From Proteles cristata cristata (lineage: Eukaryota > Chordata > Mammalia > Carnivora > Hyaenidae): a stretch of 64,000 nt of DNA. Positions 1-11,659 of this stretch are shown here, piece after piece. The position numbers and the translations under genes are program-made. The DNA is taken from contig JAESUZ010002610.1 in the NCBI GenBank assembly GCA_017311185.1, positions 124,001-188,000 on the forward strand, written 5' to 3'. How positions within the stretch are numbered: the stretch's first letter is position 1; each line of letters begins with the position of its first letter. A model generated the notes under the pieces. The model saw only the letters and a list, made by a program, of their open reading frames with translations. It did not search any database and was not told the DNA's origin.

Positions 1-163
1 TAAACACCTTCCATAGGGACCTTAGCTGGGATCTGGGGGGTCAGAGATGCTGCCGTTTCTCATCCCTTGGGCTTGTACCTCCACATTCTTCCAACAGTGA
101 GTGGCCTCCATGTGGCTTGAAGAGGTATTAGCCCACTAGCTATTGCATGTGCGTTTTAAGTCT

Positions 164-352
164 TTTTAAAGTTTTATTTATTTATATTGAGAAAGGGGTG
201 GGGGAGAGAGAGAGGGACAGAGAGAATCCCAAGCAGGCTCCATGCTGTCAGTGCAGAGCCCAACACAGGGCTCAGTCTCATAAACCATGAGATCATGACC
301 TGAGCTGAGATCAAGAGTCAGACACTTAACCAACTGAGCCACCAGGGACCCC
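164..352 (-). mobile_element. SINEC (feline CAN-SINE)
   Basis: Reverse-oriented tRNA-Lys SINE. The T-rich tail complement is at the left, the GA-rich stretch follows, and the head complement (gagccaccagggacccc) is at the right. The TSD TTTTAAGTCT lies at 154-163 and 360-369. Many CpGs have decayed, so this is not a recent copy. Confidence 0.93.
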
Positions 353-530
353 ACATAGATTTTAAGTCTTGTTTGTTGATGTTGCTGTTACTGTTGTTTT
401 AGCAGGGGAGGGGAGGGGGGAACTTTAAGCTAAATTATCCCTGTCTTCTGTTATGACCCAGCACACACTGCAACATCCAGCCCAGAACAAAGTGTCTAGC
501 AATGAATCTATGATGAATCACAGAAGTGGA

Positions 531-871
531 TTAAATTTATGTGCCCCTCTACCAATCCGTATGTTGAAATCCTCATTCCCAATGTGATGGTATTAGGAGG
601 TGGGGTGTTGAGGAGGTGATCGGATCATGAAGATGGAGCCCTCATGAACTGTATTTGTGTCCTTATAAAAGAGTCCTCGGAGAGCTCTCTTTTCCCTTCC
701 GCCATGTGAGGACACAATGAGAAGTTGGTGGTCTGCAACTCTGAAGAGGGTCCTTATCAGACACCATGCTGGCTCCCTGATCTTGGGCTTCCAGGCTCTA
801 GGACCACGAGAAATCAACTTCTGGTATTTATAAGCCAGCCAGTCTATGGTACAGCAGCTAGAACTAAGACA
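531..871 (+). mobile_element. MLT1A-type MaLR solo LTR
   Basis: Matches the known MLT1A pattern in order: ATGTTGAAAT near the start, AATGTGATGGTATTAGGAGG, GGAGCCCTCATGAA, CTTATAAAAGAG, GCCATGTGAGGACACA, the TGATCTTGGGCTTCCAG segment, and the terminal AGTCTATGGTA...AACTAAGACA. It is an ancient ERVL-MaLR long terminal repeat with no internal retroviral sequence on either side, so a solo LTR. Coordinates are approximate at the 5' edge. Confidence 0.82.
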
Positions 872-1591
872 CTCACCAAGTGACTCATCAAGTCCACTGT
901 GGCAGCGCTATTTGCTCCATTCTAACTTACCGAACTCTGGGTCCAATGCCCTCTCTTCTGCTCTCCTTGAGAATATCTCCTTCACTGACAGGTGATGAGA
1001 CCCTCAGAGTCAGAACCACATGCGCCAGAGATCCCATCGTAGGAAGAGGACCTCCTGGAGAGGAAACATGTGCTATTGGGCACTTGCTTTCGGAGGGACA
1101 CCAGGGAGTGTCACTTGTCACTGAGGAACTGTGAATCCCCTGCAAGCCCATAAGGGTTTCCACACACACAAAAGCCTCTCATGTCTTGATGGTCAGGGCC
1201 CCATGGGAGGCCACCAATCCCCACTGGACATGAAAAGAGGAGGATATGTAGTGATCAGCCTTCAAATTATGAGCTCCCTGGGGAAGAAGGTAGGTGGCTC
1301 TACTGCTTGGGAAAGTAGGAAGGATGGAAAAGAAAGCAATAGAGGTAACAGAGGAGGAGGAAGCACAGAGGTGGGCGGGGGACCCAGGAACCCACCCCTC
1401 ACCCACCTGAGGCTCTTAAACAAGGCAAAGAACAGGAGCCCTGATGGTAACACTGGGTTTCCCACCAACTGATGGTGACAGCTATGCACTCAGCTGGTCT
1501 GGATTTCATGTGGAGAAAGGCGGCCATCCTTGACTTGGAGTGTAGATCGGTGCCAGGTCAGTCTATACAAATTGCAGTGGGAACCAATGCT

Positions 1592-1690
1592 CCCTCCCTT
1601 GAGAGATGAGGAAACTGAGGCCAAGGAAAGGGAAATGATTCTTTCAAGGTCAGTCCAAGAGTCAGGGACCAGGCATTGTAGAGTGCCCAG
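1592..1690 (-). mobile_element. MIR fragment
   Basis: GATGAGGAAACTGAGGCCAA followed by a TTCAAGGTCA-like segment is the complement of the MIR core (cctcagtttcctcatct). It is a short, diverged remnant. Confidence 0.6.
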
Positions 1691-2295
1691 CCTGCATGTT
1701 TGGGGAACAGGTCCTTCCAGGCATCTCTTAGGCCTCAGGATGACCTTGTGGGGTGTTTCCAGACCTCTCTCCATCGACTGAGGAAGGGGATCCCGACCCA
1801 GCTGGCAAAGGGCTATGCGTGGCGAGGAATGGCTAGCTGTGAAGTAGCAGCTCAAGTAATGATTGTGTATCAGGGAAAAAAGAGTCACATATGGACCATG
1901 TGGCAGCAGCTGTCAGCTCTCCAGGCTGGAGTCCTCTCCCTTCGCTGAGAGCAGAGCAGGGGGCCAGGCTGCCCCGGATGGTAGAAGAAGGAGGGGATGG
2001 TGAATTGATCCCTGTCCCCACTGAGGATGCACAAGGCTGGCTGGTGCCTAGCATGGTGCCCGGCCTCTGGAGCAGCGAGCCAGTGTTTGACACAGAAGGA
2101 AATTCCAGTTTCATTTTAGTCTGAGGACAGCTGGGCCTCCATAAGGCCAGGAGCCAGAGACGCCTCTGTCCATTCAAGTATAACCAAGACAGCGAGTGAT
2201 CACGGGGACGTGGACAGCCTTGCACTCACATGCATCAGTGGAAACTGAGCACTCAAATCCCTGATGTTTCAAGGGAAGGCATGGACCTTAGCTGG

Positions 2296-2395
2296 GGGAG
2301 CAGGGTTGAGGAGGAGGAACTAGGGAGAGAGAAAGAGAAGATCAGCGAGGAGGAATGGAGAGAGAGAAAGGGGAGTAAAGGAAGAAAGAGGGAGC
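2296..2395. repeat. Purine-rich (GA) tract
   Basis: About 100 bases with very few pyrimidines on the plus strand, made of GAG, GGA and AGAGAGAAAG runs. No regular period is seen. Confidence 0.6.
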
Positions 2396-5300
2396 CCATC
2401 TCTACTCCAAGACACGGCTGCCTGCCTTCTTTCTTTGTTACGTTGTGGCTGTTCGCTCATGGCTCGCACAGACATCCTCACTGCCTGGGAGCCTCAGACA
2501 CACACATCGATAAAGTCCTCAGTGCAGAAAACGCGGGAACCTTGACAACAGCGGCAGCATGACCAACACACCACAGCGCATTAGCTGGACAAATGTAATC
2601 CTGGTCGGCAGCCAAGAACTCCACGGTGCTCCCAGGTACAGGGAGTCCTGGGGCGGGAACTGGATCTTACCTGCACGGTGTAGTCAGCTGGAAACCCAGA
2701 TCGGGGCTGGCATCACAGCTGACGCAGCGTGAGTGCGTGGTCAGCAATGGGCTGGACAGTGACACAGCAAAGCATTCCTTTGCTTCTCCCTTCCCCTGCT
2801 ATACTCCAGATAAACGGAGTTTAGGATTCACTGGGTTTTAAAAAGAAATAGCACACAACAGGCGCTGTCTTCTTGTTATCATGTGCCCAGAACAAGAGGG
2901 CAGTCAATGGGTCTGGGCAGTGGGGCTGCCTGGAGAGAGTCTCGGCCACCACCAGGCTTATATGTAGACCCAGCCTCCGAGCCACCTTCTAGGAGGAAAG
3001 GCACTCGATAAATACTCCCTTCATCCCAATGTCAAGGGCCAAGGCAAACTGGGGCTCAGTGGAGAGGAAAGGCAGTTTACTAGATATTCACCATGGGCAG
3101 AGCTGCCCTCTGGAACCTGAAGGAAAATGTGAAGTCTAGCTAGTAAGAAAAGGTGGCCGGACCAGCAATGTAGACAGGAGGAGTGCCTCATTCGGTCCCT
3201 CTCACTTGGATTAAACTCAGCGAGGCTACTGCTCACCGAGGGCGGAGGGAGGGGACACAACCCCTACCTTCCCTTCCAGTGAGAACCTTCTGGATGGGAA
3301 GATGGTTGCTTTTAAAGCAAAGCTTTATTTTACCAATGACAAAATCATTTTCTTTTTTCAAGCAGTAATGTAAATTGGTTTTAGTTCTGAATCTGTTTCA
3401 ACCGCCTAAATTGTAAATGAGAATCCCAAGTGTAGGCAGACACAGTCTTGGGGACAGCTCAAGAAGGCCGGCTTCAGCAAGCCTGCAGAGAAATACAACT
3501 CAGGCTCTCATCAGGATTGAGTCAGGTGACCCTGCACGAGTTCCCGTCATCTGGAACTGAAGCGAAGGGTCTTAGGCCATTGCCTAGCCCCCTGCCCCGA
3601 CACCCTACCCTCTGTGAGGTTTTATAAGGCAAGAGTATTTCTTTGAAACAAAACTAAGAGGAGAAAAGGCTGACTTTGATAGTAATCTCTTTGACTAGTG
3701 GATCAGTGTGTTCTGTCTTCCTCTGACACAACCGAGGAAAGGGACGCGGTGCCAGCCTCAATGCCATGCTCACTCACCCAGGCTCCGAGGCTCAAAGATA
3801 TGCTCTGATTCCTTCTGCTGAGCTGTTGGCGAAAGTGATTGGGACAATGGTCTGGAAAAGTCTCGGTGACCTTTCGTCCCCTGTGCCTGTGTTCAGGATG
3901 CTCTCTCAGCCTGGATGTGCTCTTTCTCTTTCTACACACTTCCTAGGTTTCGCAGGGAGGCCACCTCCCTGGGGGGAGCGCAGTGAGGGCCGTGACTGGG
4001 TGAAGGTGATGATAAGGGAGGTAAGAATTATTACTATCTGTCCCCTTTCTTCATCTGCACAGCCCTAGGTTAGGATCTGGATGTCCTATGTGTCTAGAGT
4101 CTTTACCCTGCTCCCTCTGGCTGTGGCCCCCGCCCCCCACTGGGTGCAAGGACCTTTCCCTAGTGTCTCCCCGCGGGCACAGAACACTGTGGGCTCCCCC
4201 CCACCAAGGAGTTCGCTGAGAGTGAACAAATGAGTGAAGATCCCGCAGCTCCCAGATGCTCTCCTCGCCACTTCCTGTATGTTTCCAACCCATCCTCTTT
4301 CTGCTTCCAATATTTCTAAAATAGACCTGATCATTTCAATCTCCTGGTTAAAAATTTTTTTGGAACAGCTCTCCACTGCCCAGAGATGAAACACAAGCAC
4401 CGGGCACAGCTTCACATTAGACCTGCATCTGCCTTCCCACTTCTGCCCAGGAACTGTACCCCACAACTGCAGATTGGGGTGATCATCCCTGAGTCACATC
4501 CCAGGCAGATGCGGCCCATCTGCTATGACACGATCCTCACTGTGTTCCTGAAACAGCCCTACCCAAGCCTTAATGTCACCCGCCGCCTTCGGAGTGAACT
4601 TTTCCTTCTCTGAGCGCACAAAGCACAAGGCAGATGCCTATATGAGTCCTTTGCAACTGCGTTCCCACCCAACTGGGAGTCCCGTGAGCCAAAGCACTGT
4701 GGCTGGGTCCGCCTGACGCCCCCCCGCCCTGTACAGTGCCTGACCTGTGGCAGGTACTAGGCAACAGGTGATAGCTCGATGAAGAGATGGAAGCGGGCTC
4801 GAGAGTGGAAAATGAGGAGATGCCCAGCAGAAGGGACCCCTACCTGAGCATGCCCCTGGGGTGTGACCTGCGGGTGCAAACATGGTTGGCTGCCCGGGAC
4901 ATGAGCAGGGTGTTCACATGGAATGACATAACCTCTGCAGGCAGACTGGACTGACAGACTACAGTGGGGCAGCACCATGGGACCGCGACAAAGGTGCAGA
5001 GGCGGGAGGTCGAGGCAGCTGAGCGGAGGTGTGCAGACAGGAGATCTAGGGGGAGTGCTGGAGAGAGTCCAGCACAAGTGACAGAAAGTGGGATCAGAGA
5101 ATCCTGGTGAGCACACATTAGCCTAGTGGTGGGAACAGCCTAGCTTCAGCAAAAAGAAACCCAGAGAGTGACAGCACACCATTCCCCCGGATGTTCATCT
5201 TTTTCTTCTTTTCCCAGCTTTCAGATCATCACTGACAAACTCCGGATGCTAACTGCAGGTTGTTTATGAGACTGGGTGCAGGCCGCCTTCTCAGGCTCAC

Positions 5301-5519
5301 ATGCCTACCACCCAGCTTTAAAGCACAGCCACCCTGAAAGATCGCACAGCTGAGACGTCTCCTAATGAACTCTTTCGCCCGATTCTTCTGGAAGCCTCAG
5401 CTGCTGCACACAGCTCTTTCACTGTTTGGCTGCCCCATGGATAGCCATAAACTCACGATGAAAACTCATTTGCAAAGCAACTTTCCACTGTCCAAAGCAT
5501 TTGCATGTAATAGTATTTA

Positions 5520-5900
5520 ATATTTAATACTTTCATGTAATATTTATCGAGCCTCACTATGTACCAGGCAGTGGGGCCCCAGGGGCTCTGTGCAACTCAC
5601 AGTCCAGGGGCGGTGGGCAGATGTGACACAAATAATGGCACAAAGAGTGCCTGTGTGTGATCATAACTGTGATAAATATAGGACGGGAAAGTACAGGCTG
5701 CTATGAGCCAGGACGCCCGAGGAGACAATTACTTTGGGGAAAAGTTACTTGGGGGAAGTGATGTTGACATTGAGACTTGCAGGGTGAGCAGAGGCTACCC
5801 AGGAGGCTAACTGGGGAGATGGGGAGGACTTCGGGTGGTGTCAGAGCCTTGAAGAGCCTTGAAAAGTCTGATGTTGGAGAAGAGATGGTCGGGAGGGTGG
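5520..5900 (-). mobile_element. L2 3' end
   Basis: Reads as antisense L2. The segment ATATTTATCGAGCCTCACTA followed by TGTACCAGGCAGTGGGG is the complement of the L2 tail (ggcacatagtaggcgctcaataaat). ACTCACAGTCCAGGGG and TGACATTGAGACTTGCAGGG-like segments follow in the expected order. Confidence 0.72.
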
Positions 5901-5924
5901 GTCTGCTGGCCCCGTGGCACTTGA

Positions 5925-5950
5925 GGGAGGCAGGGCAGGGGGTGGGGGGG
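5925..5950 (+). other. G-rich tract, G-quadruplex candidate
   Basis: Four G runs of at least three bases (GGG, GGG, GGGGG, GGGGGGG) are separated by loops of 1 to 5 bases. Confidence 0.5.
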
Positions 5951-6514
5951 ATGAGGCTGGATCAGGAAGGCCTGTTTCTTTCTGCTCTACAGGGGCCTGA
6001 GCAGGAGGTGCCATCCTCACCTATGCGACGAGGAGGAAGACGCTCCTGATTCTCCTGGGCGGAAGCAGCCGGAAGCCCCGGCGGGGGAAGCTCCTGGCAG
6101 CTCCTCTGACACCCCATGCACAAACCTGTGGTTCACGTTCTCCCTTGGCTGCACTCAGGTGGTCCAGGCTGGGCTCGGGCTCAGTGACGAGGCCCACCCT
6201 GATCGTTCCATGCCTCCAGGGGGACCCTCGCTCTGACCAGCCAGCTCCAGGCGTGCCGCAGGTGCAGAGCAGCGCAAGTCACTGTGACGGCAGCACACAG
6301 CCAAGGGTAAATCATCCTTGCAGCCTCTCGTCAAGTTTTTATGAAGAGCCTCACGTAATCTGTTGGAAACTCCGGGGACGTGGCTGCGTGTCCCACACTG
6401 GGAGGCTTCAGGGACTGCCTTAGCCTCGGCTCGGGGACTGAGACGTGTGGCAACAGACTGCAAGGGGCAGCGGAGTGGAGAGCCTCTGGCTGATGAAGAC
6501 AGTTCTCTGGGCTC

Positions 6515-6830
6515 ACGACCGACTTTTGCCACGTACAGATTATGTGAACTGGAGCCTCAGCTTCCTCATCTGTTTTATTCAAAAATTTGTTGAATGTTTA
6601 TTTATTTTGAGAGAGAGAGTTAGTGGAGGAGGGGCAGAAAGAGAGAGATTCCCAAGAAGGCTCTCTGCTCGAACTCACGAACTGTGAGATCATGACCTGA
6701 GCGGCATCAAGAGTCTGATGCTTAACTGACTAAGCCACCCAGGAGCCCCGGTTTCGTCTTCTGTTAACTAGAACATGAACTCCCTCCATATTTATCCCGC
6801 AGGGTTTTTTAGAGAATTAAAACCACGAGC
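6515..6830 (+). mobile_element. MIR, split by a SINE
   Basis: The left part holds ATTATGTGAACTGGAGCCTC and CAGCTTCCTCATCTG, the MIR core. The right part after the SINE holds CGCAGGGTTTTTTAGAGAAT and TAAAA, equivalent to the MIR cagggttgttgtgaggattaaa block. The SINE at 6581-6749 interrupts it, so the MIR is older. Confidence 0.7.
6581..6749 (-). mobile_element. SINEC (feline CAN-SINE), diverged
   Basis: The tail complement TTGAATGTTTATTTATTTTG is followed by GA repeats, then CATGACCTGAGC and TAAGCCACCCAGGAGCCCC. A middle segment (GCTGTCAGCACAGAGCC in other copies) is deleted, which makes the copy about 40 bp short. Confidence 0.9.
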
Positions 6831-7310
6831 CATGAAGGCAGTATGGGAGGTAAAAATATCACACACAATAGGTTCCTGAAATAATATCACACAGATGTTA
6901 CGCCTTCCCTAAATCATAGCAACACTAAGTACAACCATTCTAAAGGTGTGGACCAAGGAGGGATCCACCTCCCTTCCCACTGAGATGGCATTAAAATGAT
7001 AGGAAAGGGTCTTTAAATCACATAAACCCATAACAATGAAGAGAATAGGAAGTGAACAGCTGGAAGATATTTCTGAAAGGTTGAGGATTTGGAAGTCTCC
7101 GCCCAGGATGGACAGTGGGGCTCCAGGAGACACCAAGAGAGGCCCAAGGCTGAAGTCAAAGAGCAGATGGGCGGGGCCCAAGCTGTGGAATTACTTGGAA
7201 GTTTGCATATGAAACAGGAGTGCCCTTACCACCACCCAATGTCTGCATTTAGAAAAGTAAGCAGTTCCTGCTTCCCTCCCGTTCCTACCCTCTTCTTTAT
7301 TTTTTCATTG

Positions 7311-7476
7311 ATTTTTAAAGTTTTTTTAAGTTTATTTATTTTTGAGAGAGAGACAGATAGAGACAGAATCTGAGCTGTCAGCACAGAGCCTGACACGGGG
7401 CTTGAACACACAGACCATGAAATCATGACCTGAGCCAAAATCAGACGCTTAACTCACTGAGCCACCCAGGCGCCCC
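7311..7476 (-). mobile_element. SINEC (feline CAN-SINE)
   Basis: A T-rich start and AAGTTTATTTATTTTTGAGA, then GCTGTCAGCACAGAGCCTGA, and the head complement GAGCCACCCAGGCGCCCC at the right edge. The GA-rich part is shorter than in neighbouring copies. A possible TSD resembles CCTCTTCTTTA / TCCTCTTTGTTA. Confidence 0.92.
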
Positions 7477-8582
7477 TCCATCCTCTTTGTTAAACTCTAA
7501 GTGTTTACACTGTCAAGGCTTTCCTTAAGCCGCAGGTCTGAGGGGACACTGCTGAGTTGCCATGGAGGTATGGGATGAGTTAGTGAGGATTTTTTTCCCT
7601 TTGGATTTGGTTTGTTTTTACAAATCCATAATGTAAATGCTATTTACTAGCTCTCAACTTTTAGAATCAATCTATAAGTAAACTTTTGTCACAAACAAAA
7701 CAGATATCATCAACTTGGACACGTAAAAGAAAAGATTCAGTAGAAAAGATGCTGGGGAGGCAGATGGAGAGAAGGTACAAAGGAGAAGAAATAGAATATT
7801 CTCCTCCTGAGTTGAGAGATCCTGCTGAAAGCTGATGGAAAGACAAAGGCAAGGTAATGAATATAAGCACTTGAACTTGAAGGAAAATAAATATAAGCTC
7901 TCTTAAAAAGGATAATGACTGTCAAAATCAAATAAAGACACTGACCACAATGCTTCCTTCTCATGAGGAAGCTATTAAGGGTTCATCAAAAAATAAATAT
8001 GAAACATCATATGAGATTGTTTAATGGGCGGGCAAGCCAATTGGCCCGCCCTATTTACATTAGCCTTTTCTCTTAATTCCTTTTTTCTTAAATTACAGCA
8101 ACAAAATGAGCCACAAGAATAACGACAAACCACCCAAAAAATGGGTAAAGTATATTATCTGGAGATATGGAAGTAATCAACATGAAAACTAAAAAGAAAG
8201 TTTAGGGTCAGATGAGACAGAGGATGACAGCTTTTCATTATGTCTTTTATGAACTTTTTTTTTTCAACCATAGCTTGCACTGAATAAAGTTGAAAGACCA
8301 CAGGGTCATCTACTTATTTGCAGCCCCATGGTTGCCAGGGCAAAGGACACTCCCCAGATGGGCGGCTGTTTCCGACAAGATGCCGGGAAGGACCCAGTTC
8401 AAGTCCTGCTGACAGTGGCCTGGGGACCAGCTTTGGAGACCCTGTGCCCCTTGTCAGTGGCTGGGCTTTTCCCTTGCTGCTCACCTCATCCTCACCTTTC
8501 TCAGGTGCCCTTAACATTTTAACCCATTCATTTTTAAACTCGGCTACCCATTAACGGCACTTTAAAATCCCAATGCCTTAAG
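7477..8582. other. Unique non-coding stretch
   Basis: AT-rich DNA with no supportable gene. It includes a compact GC hairpin (8026-8051) that stands out from its surroundings. Short frames near 7667-7964 on the minus strand and 8314-8554 on both strands show no family resemblance. Confidence 0.55.
8026..8051. other. GC-rich inverted repeat with CCAAT in the loop
   Basis: GGGCGGGC at 8026-8033 pairs perfectly with GCCCGCCC at 8044-8051. The 10-base loop between them (AAGCCAATTG) contains CCAAT. Each arm also matches a GC-box (Sp1-type) core. The flanks on both sides are AT-rich. Function is unknown. Confidence 0.6.
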
Positions 8583-9140
8583 AGAATAAGATAAGTCACA
8601 GAGTGGGAGAAAATATTTGCAGAAGACATGTTGATAAATGACCTGATTTTAAAAAATGGGCCAAAGACACTAACAGACAGCTCATCAACGAAGACATACA
8701 GATGGCAAATGAGCATATGAAAAGATGGTCATGTCATATGTCGTTAGGGAAACACAAATCAAAACAACCACCATACGCTTATTAAAATGGCCAAAATCTG
8801 GAATACTGACGACATCAAAAGCTGGCGAGGATGTGGTGCAACAGGAAGTCTCGTACATTGCTGGTGGCCGCGCATAAGGGTACAGCCACTTGGGAAGACG
8901 GTTTGTTCGTTTATTACAAAACTGAACATATTCTTATCCTATGATCCAGCCATCTTGCTTCTTCAAATTTATTCAAAGGAGCTGAAAATTTACAGCCACA
9001 CAAAAACCTGCACACAGATGTTTATAGCAGCTTATTTGGAGGTGCCAAAACTTGGAGGCAACCAAGGTAAGTAAGGGGGTAGATAAACTGTGGTCCATCC
9101 ACACAGCAGAATATTATTCAGCACAAAAATAGGGATGAGC
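8583..9140 (+). mobile_element. L1 fragment, ORF2 end and 3' part (old)
   Basis: Typical L1 phrases occur in order: GGGAGAAAATATTTGCAGA, ATGGGCCAAAGACACTAACA, GATGGCAAATGAGCATATGA, AATATTATTCAGCACAAAAA. Residual ORF2 C-terminal coding remains, with an open stretch of 95 codons at 8787-9074. It lacks reverse transcriptase and endonuclease and ends without a poly-A tail. A dead fragment. Confidence 0.82.
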
Positions 9141-9909
9141 AGACACCTCTTTCTCCTAAGGCAAAGGGTAGCCGTCAACGTATGATAGCAGAATAGCCCC
9201 TCCAGTCTCTCTGTGAAGGCTCAAGCCTGAGGCTGACTGATTACCAATAACCCCTGGCACAGTATCAATCAAGGAGAGGCCACTGGGGTTATGAGTACTG
9301 TATGTTGAACCCATTACAACATTCTATGCCACGTTAGATTACATACCCAGCATCATCGGACTCCTGAAAGCGAAAAAAGGTAATCAAATGAGGGGCATCT
9401 GTTCTGTCCAGGCATGCCATCCTTACAAAAGGAATTCTACTTCACATATAAATATATTTAAATTTATAGGGTGAGCTCGCTCCTGAAAAAAAAGTTCCTG
9501 ATAATTCTGGCCACTTGGGTTTTGGCAATTTCTTCTTTTCTTCACTAAATGTGTTGGGTGGTTGTTTTACAAAATAAGATAAAGGGAGGGAGGCAGATGC
9601 ATAAAACCAGCAATGTTTTTCTAAACCAAATCTGGAGTCATTCTTAGTAATTTAATTTAGAATGATCAATCGAGCAATCACCGGAAACTTATTCCTAAAG
9701 TCCCCGGGGTGGAATTCTTCGGCTCTGGTGCATAGGCTGGCCTTTACACTCTCCTTTTCAAACATACAGTAATGTGATTTCAGCTGACAGCCACAGAGCA
9801 GCCAAACAGTGGGAAAAGTAATCAGCAAATTCATTAATTAGGATACTGCTCACATCTCTTCTTTAATGGCTATCATTTACTTGTGTTATTATTTTAATCC
9901 TCTGCCTTA
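9141..9909. other. Unique non-coding stretch
   Basis: No gene and no repeat that I can name. It is AT-rich towards the right. Confidence 0.5.
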
Positions 9910-10102
9910 AAAAAATTTTTTTTAATGTTTGTTTATTTTTGAGAGAGACAGAGTTTGAGTGGGAGAGGGGCATAGAGAGGGAGACACAGAATCTGAAGCA
10001 GGCTCTCAGCAAAGCTGATATGGGGCTCGAACTCATGAACTGTGAGATTATGACCTGAGCTGAAAGTCAGACCCTTAACAGACTAAGCCACCCAGGTGTC
10101 CC
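9910..10102 (-). mobile_element. SINEC (feline CAN-SINE)
   Basis: Full-length reverse copy. The TSD CCTCTGCCTT occurs just left of the T-rich start (about 9899-9908) and again just right of the head (about 10105-10114). Confidence 0.94.
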
Positions 10103-10366
10103 ACCCTCTGCCTTTTATTAAAATCACTGATGGTTGTTAGTATAAACTATTATGTTTGGACGGTGTCACAGATATATTTTGTTCTACATGTATAAGTGTA
10201 AATATCAAGTGTGAAGTGTTCTCAAAGGTAATGTTGCAGAATATATTTAAAAAAATCTTACAGGAAACCAAATACACACAATGGAGAACTACTAATAATT
10301 ACTGAACACTTACAAGACAGACACTGCGCTTTGCTATTTAGTTTACTCCACTCTTAGTAAAATTCT

Positions 10367-10588
10367 TTTTTCTTTAAATTTTTTTTTTAATGATTTATTT
10401 ATTTCTGAGAGAGAGAGAGAGTGAGACAGCATGAGCACGAGAGGGTCAGAGAGAGAGGGAGACACAGAATCCAAAACAGGCTCCAGGCTCTTCTGTCAGC
10501 ACAGAGCCCAACATGGGGCTCGAACCCACAAACCATGAGATTATGACCTGAGCCGAAGTCGGACTTAACTAAGCCACCCAGGCACCCC
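10367..10588 (-). mobile_element. SINEC (feline CAN-SINE)
   Basis: Full-length reverse copy with a long, clean TSD: ACTCTTAGTAAAATTCT (10350-10366) against ACTTTTAGTAAAATTCT (10589-10605), one mismatch in 17. The head ends GCCACCCAGGCACCCC. Confidence 0.95.
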
Positions 10589-11446
10589 ACTTTTAGTAAA
10601 ATTCTAACCATTTCATTATAAAGACAATCAATGAGAAAACTGAACCTGATTATTAGGTAATACTTAATCCACATTAATTCTAAATTTAATCTGTATATTA
10701 CTGAAAGAATCCTGAGTCACAGAGGTAAGTGATGGCAAATGTGTAACAGCTTTTTTTTTTTTAAGAGTTCACGTTGACAATCTCAAGTTATTTTTAAGTC
10801 AGAAGAAGATGCCAGAATAAACTTTGAGATGACCTAAAAATAAAATTAACACATTGAGGGTTTCAATATGTTAAAATTTGAACAACTCATTTGAGTGTGG
10901 GTTTTTTTTTTTTGGTTATAATTCTTAAGTTAAAAATATACTTTACAATAAGTTCAAGTCGAATATCTATGGAACAGCAAAGCACTTTTCAAACATAAGT
11001 TAAAAACTACAAATCTATATGAACTTCCTTTTTCTTTACAAATGAGGAAATCAAGGCCCCAAAAAGGCGGGGAGACTTATCCAAATTCCACACAGGGATT
11101 CACTGACTGAGTAAGATTACAACCAATTTCTCCCCATAATATGTCCCTGCCACTTTTTATGTTCTGTGTTTCAGAGACAGAATGCTTTCAGGGGATTTTT
11201 ATGAAAAGCGGCTTCTTCAGGGACTTCAGTGAATTAGTGTAAATATAGAGTTTGCTTTTGTGTGTCACAAACTGGACTGCTCACCCTCAACCAACATTTT
11301 CTTTTCAGGTGCAGCTCGTAACATTCCCTTGAAACTGACAAATAGTAATTTAAGGCAATAGCAAAGTTAAAAAACACCACCACGGATTTGCGAATTTGCA
11401 AGTAGTTTTTGTTTGCTACAGGACATTAGCCTTTTCTTATTTTTTA
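10589..11446. other. AT-rich non-coding stretch with a MIR remnant
   Basis: No gene seen. At about 11038-11150, AAATGAGGAAATCAAGGCCC and a downstream ACACAGGGATTCACTGACTG resemble an antisense MIR. The rest is unassigned and AT-rich, with T runs at 10751 and 10903. Confidence 0.5.
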
Positions 11447-11659
11447 TTATTTTTTTTGAGACAGCGTGCCTGAGCAGGGGAGGGGCAGAGGGGGAGAGAG
11501 AGAGAGAGAGAGAGATAGACTCTTAAACAGGCTCACACCCAGTGTGAGCGTCACATGGGGCTCCATCTCACCAACATGCGATCACGGCCAGAGTAGGATC
11601 ACGACCAGAGCCGAAATCAAGAGTCGGACGCTTTACTGCCTGAACCACCCAGGTGCCCC
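11447..11659 (-). mobile_element. SINEC (feline CAN-SINE), variant
   Basis: Reverse copy ending CCACCCAGGTGCCCC. It contains an extra repeated segment near the head (GATCACGGCCAGAGTAG then GATCACGACCAGAGCCG at about 11581-11616), a local duplication. TSD TCTTATTTTTTA at 11435-11446 and 11663-11674. Confidence 0.92.

Larger units (their letters stand above)
872..5519. other. Unique non-coding stretch, 4.6 kb
   Basis: No gene is seen. Open frames up to 132 codons occur on both strands and overlap each other, as expected for DNA of about 50 percent GC. None resembles a known family. The stretch holds one MIR remnant and a purine-rich tract, listed separately. Around 4120-4200 there are several C-runs, and 4735-4790 faintly resembles a MIR or L2 end. 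Confidence 0.6.
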
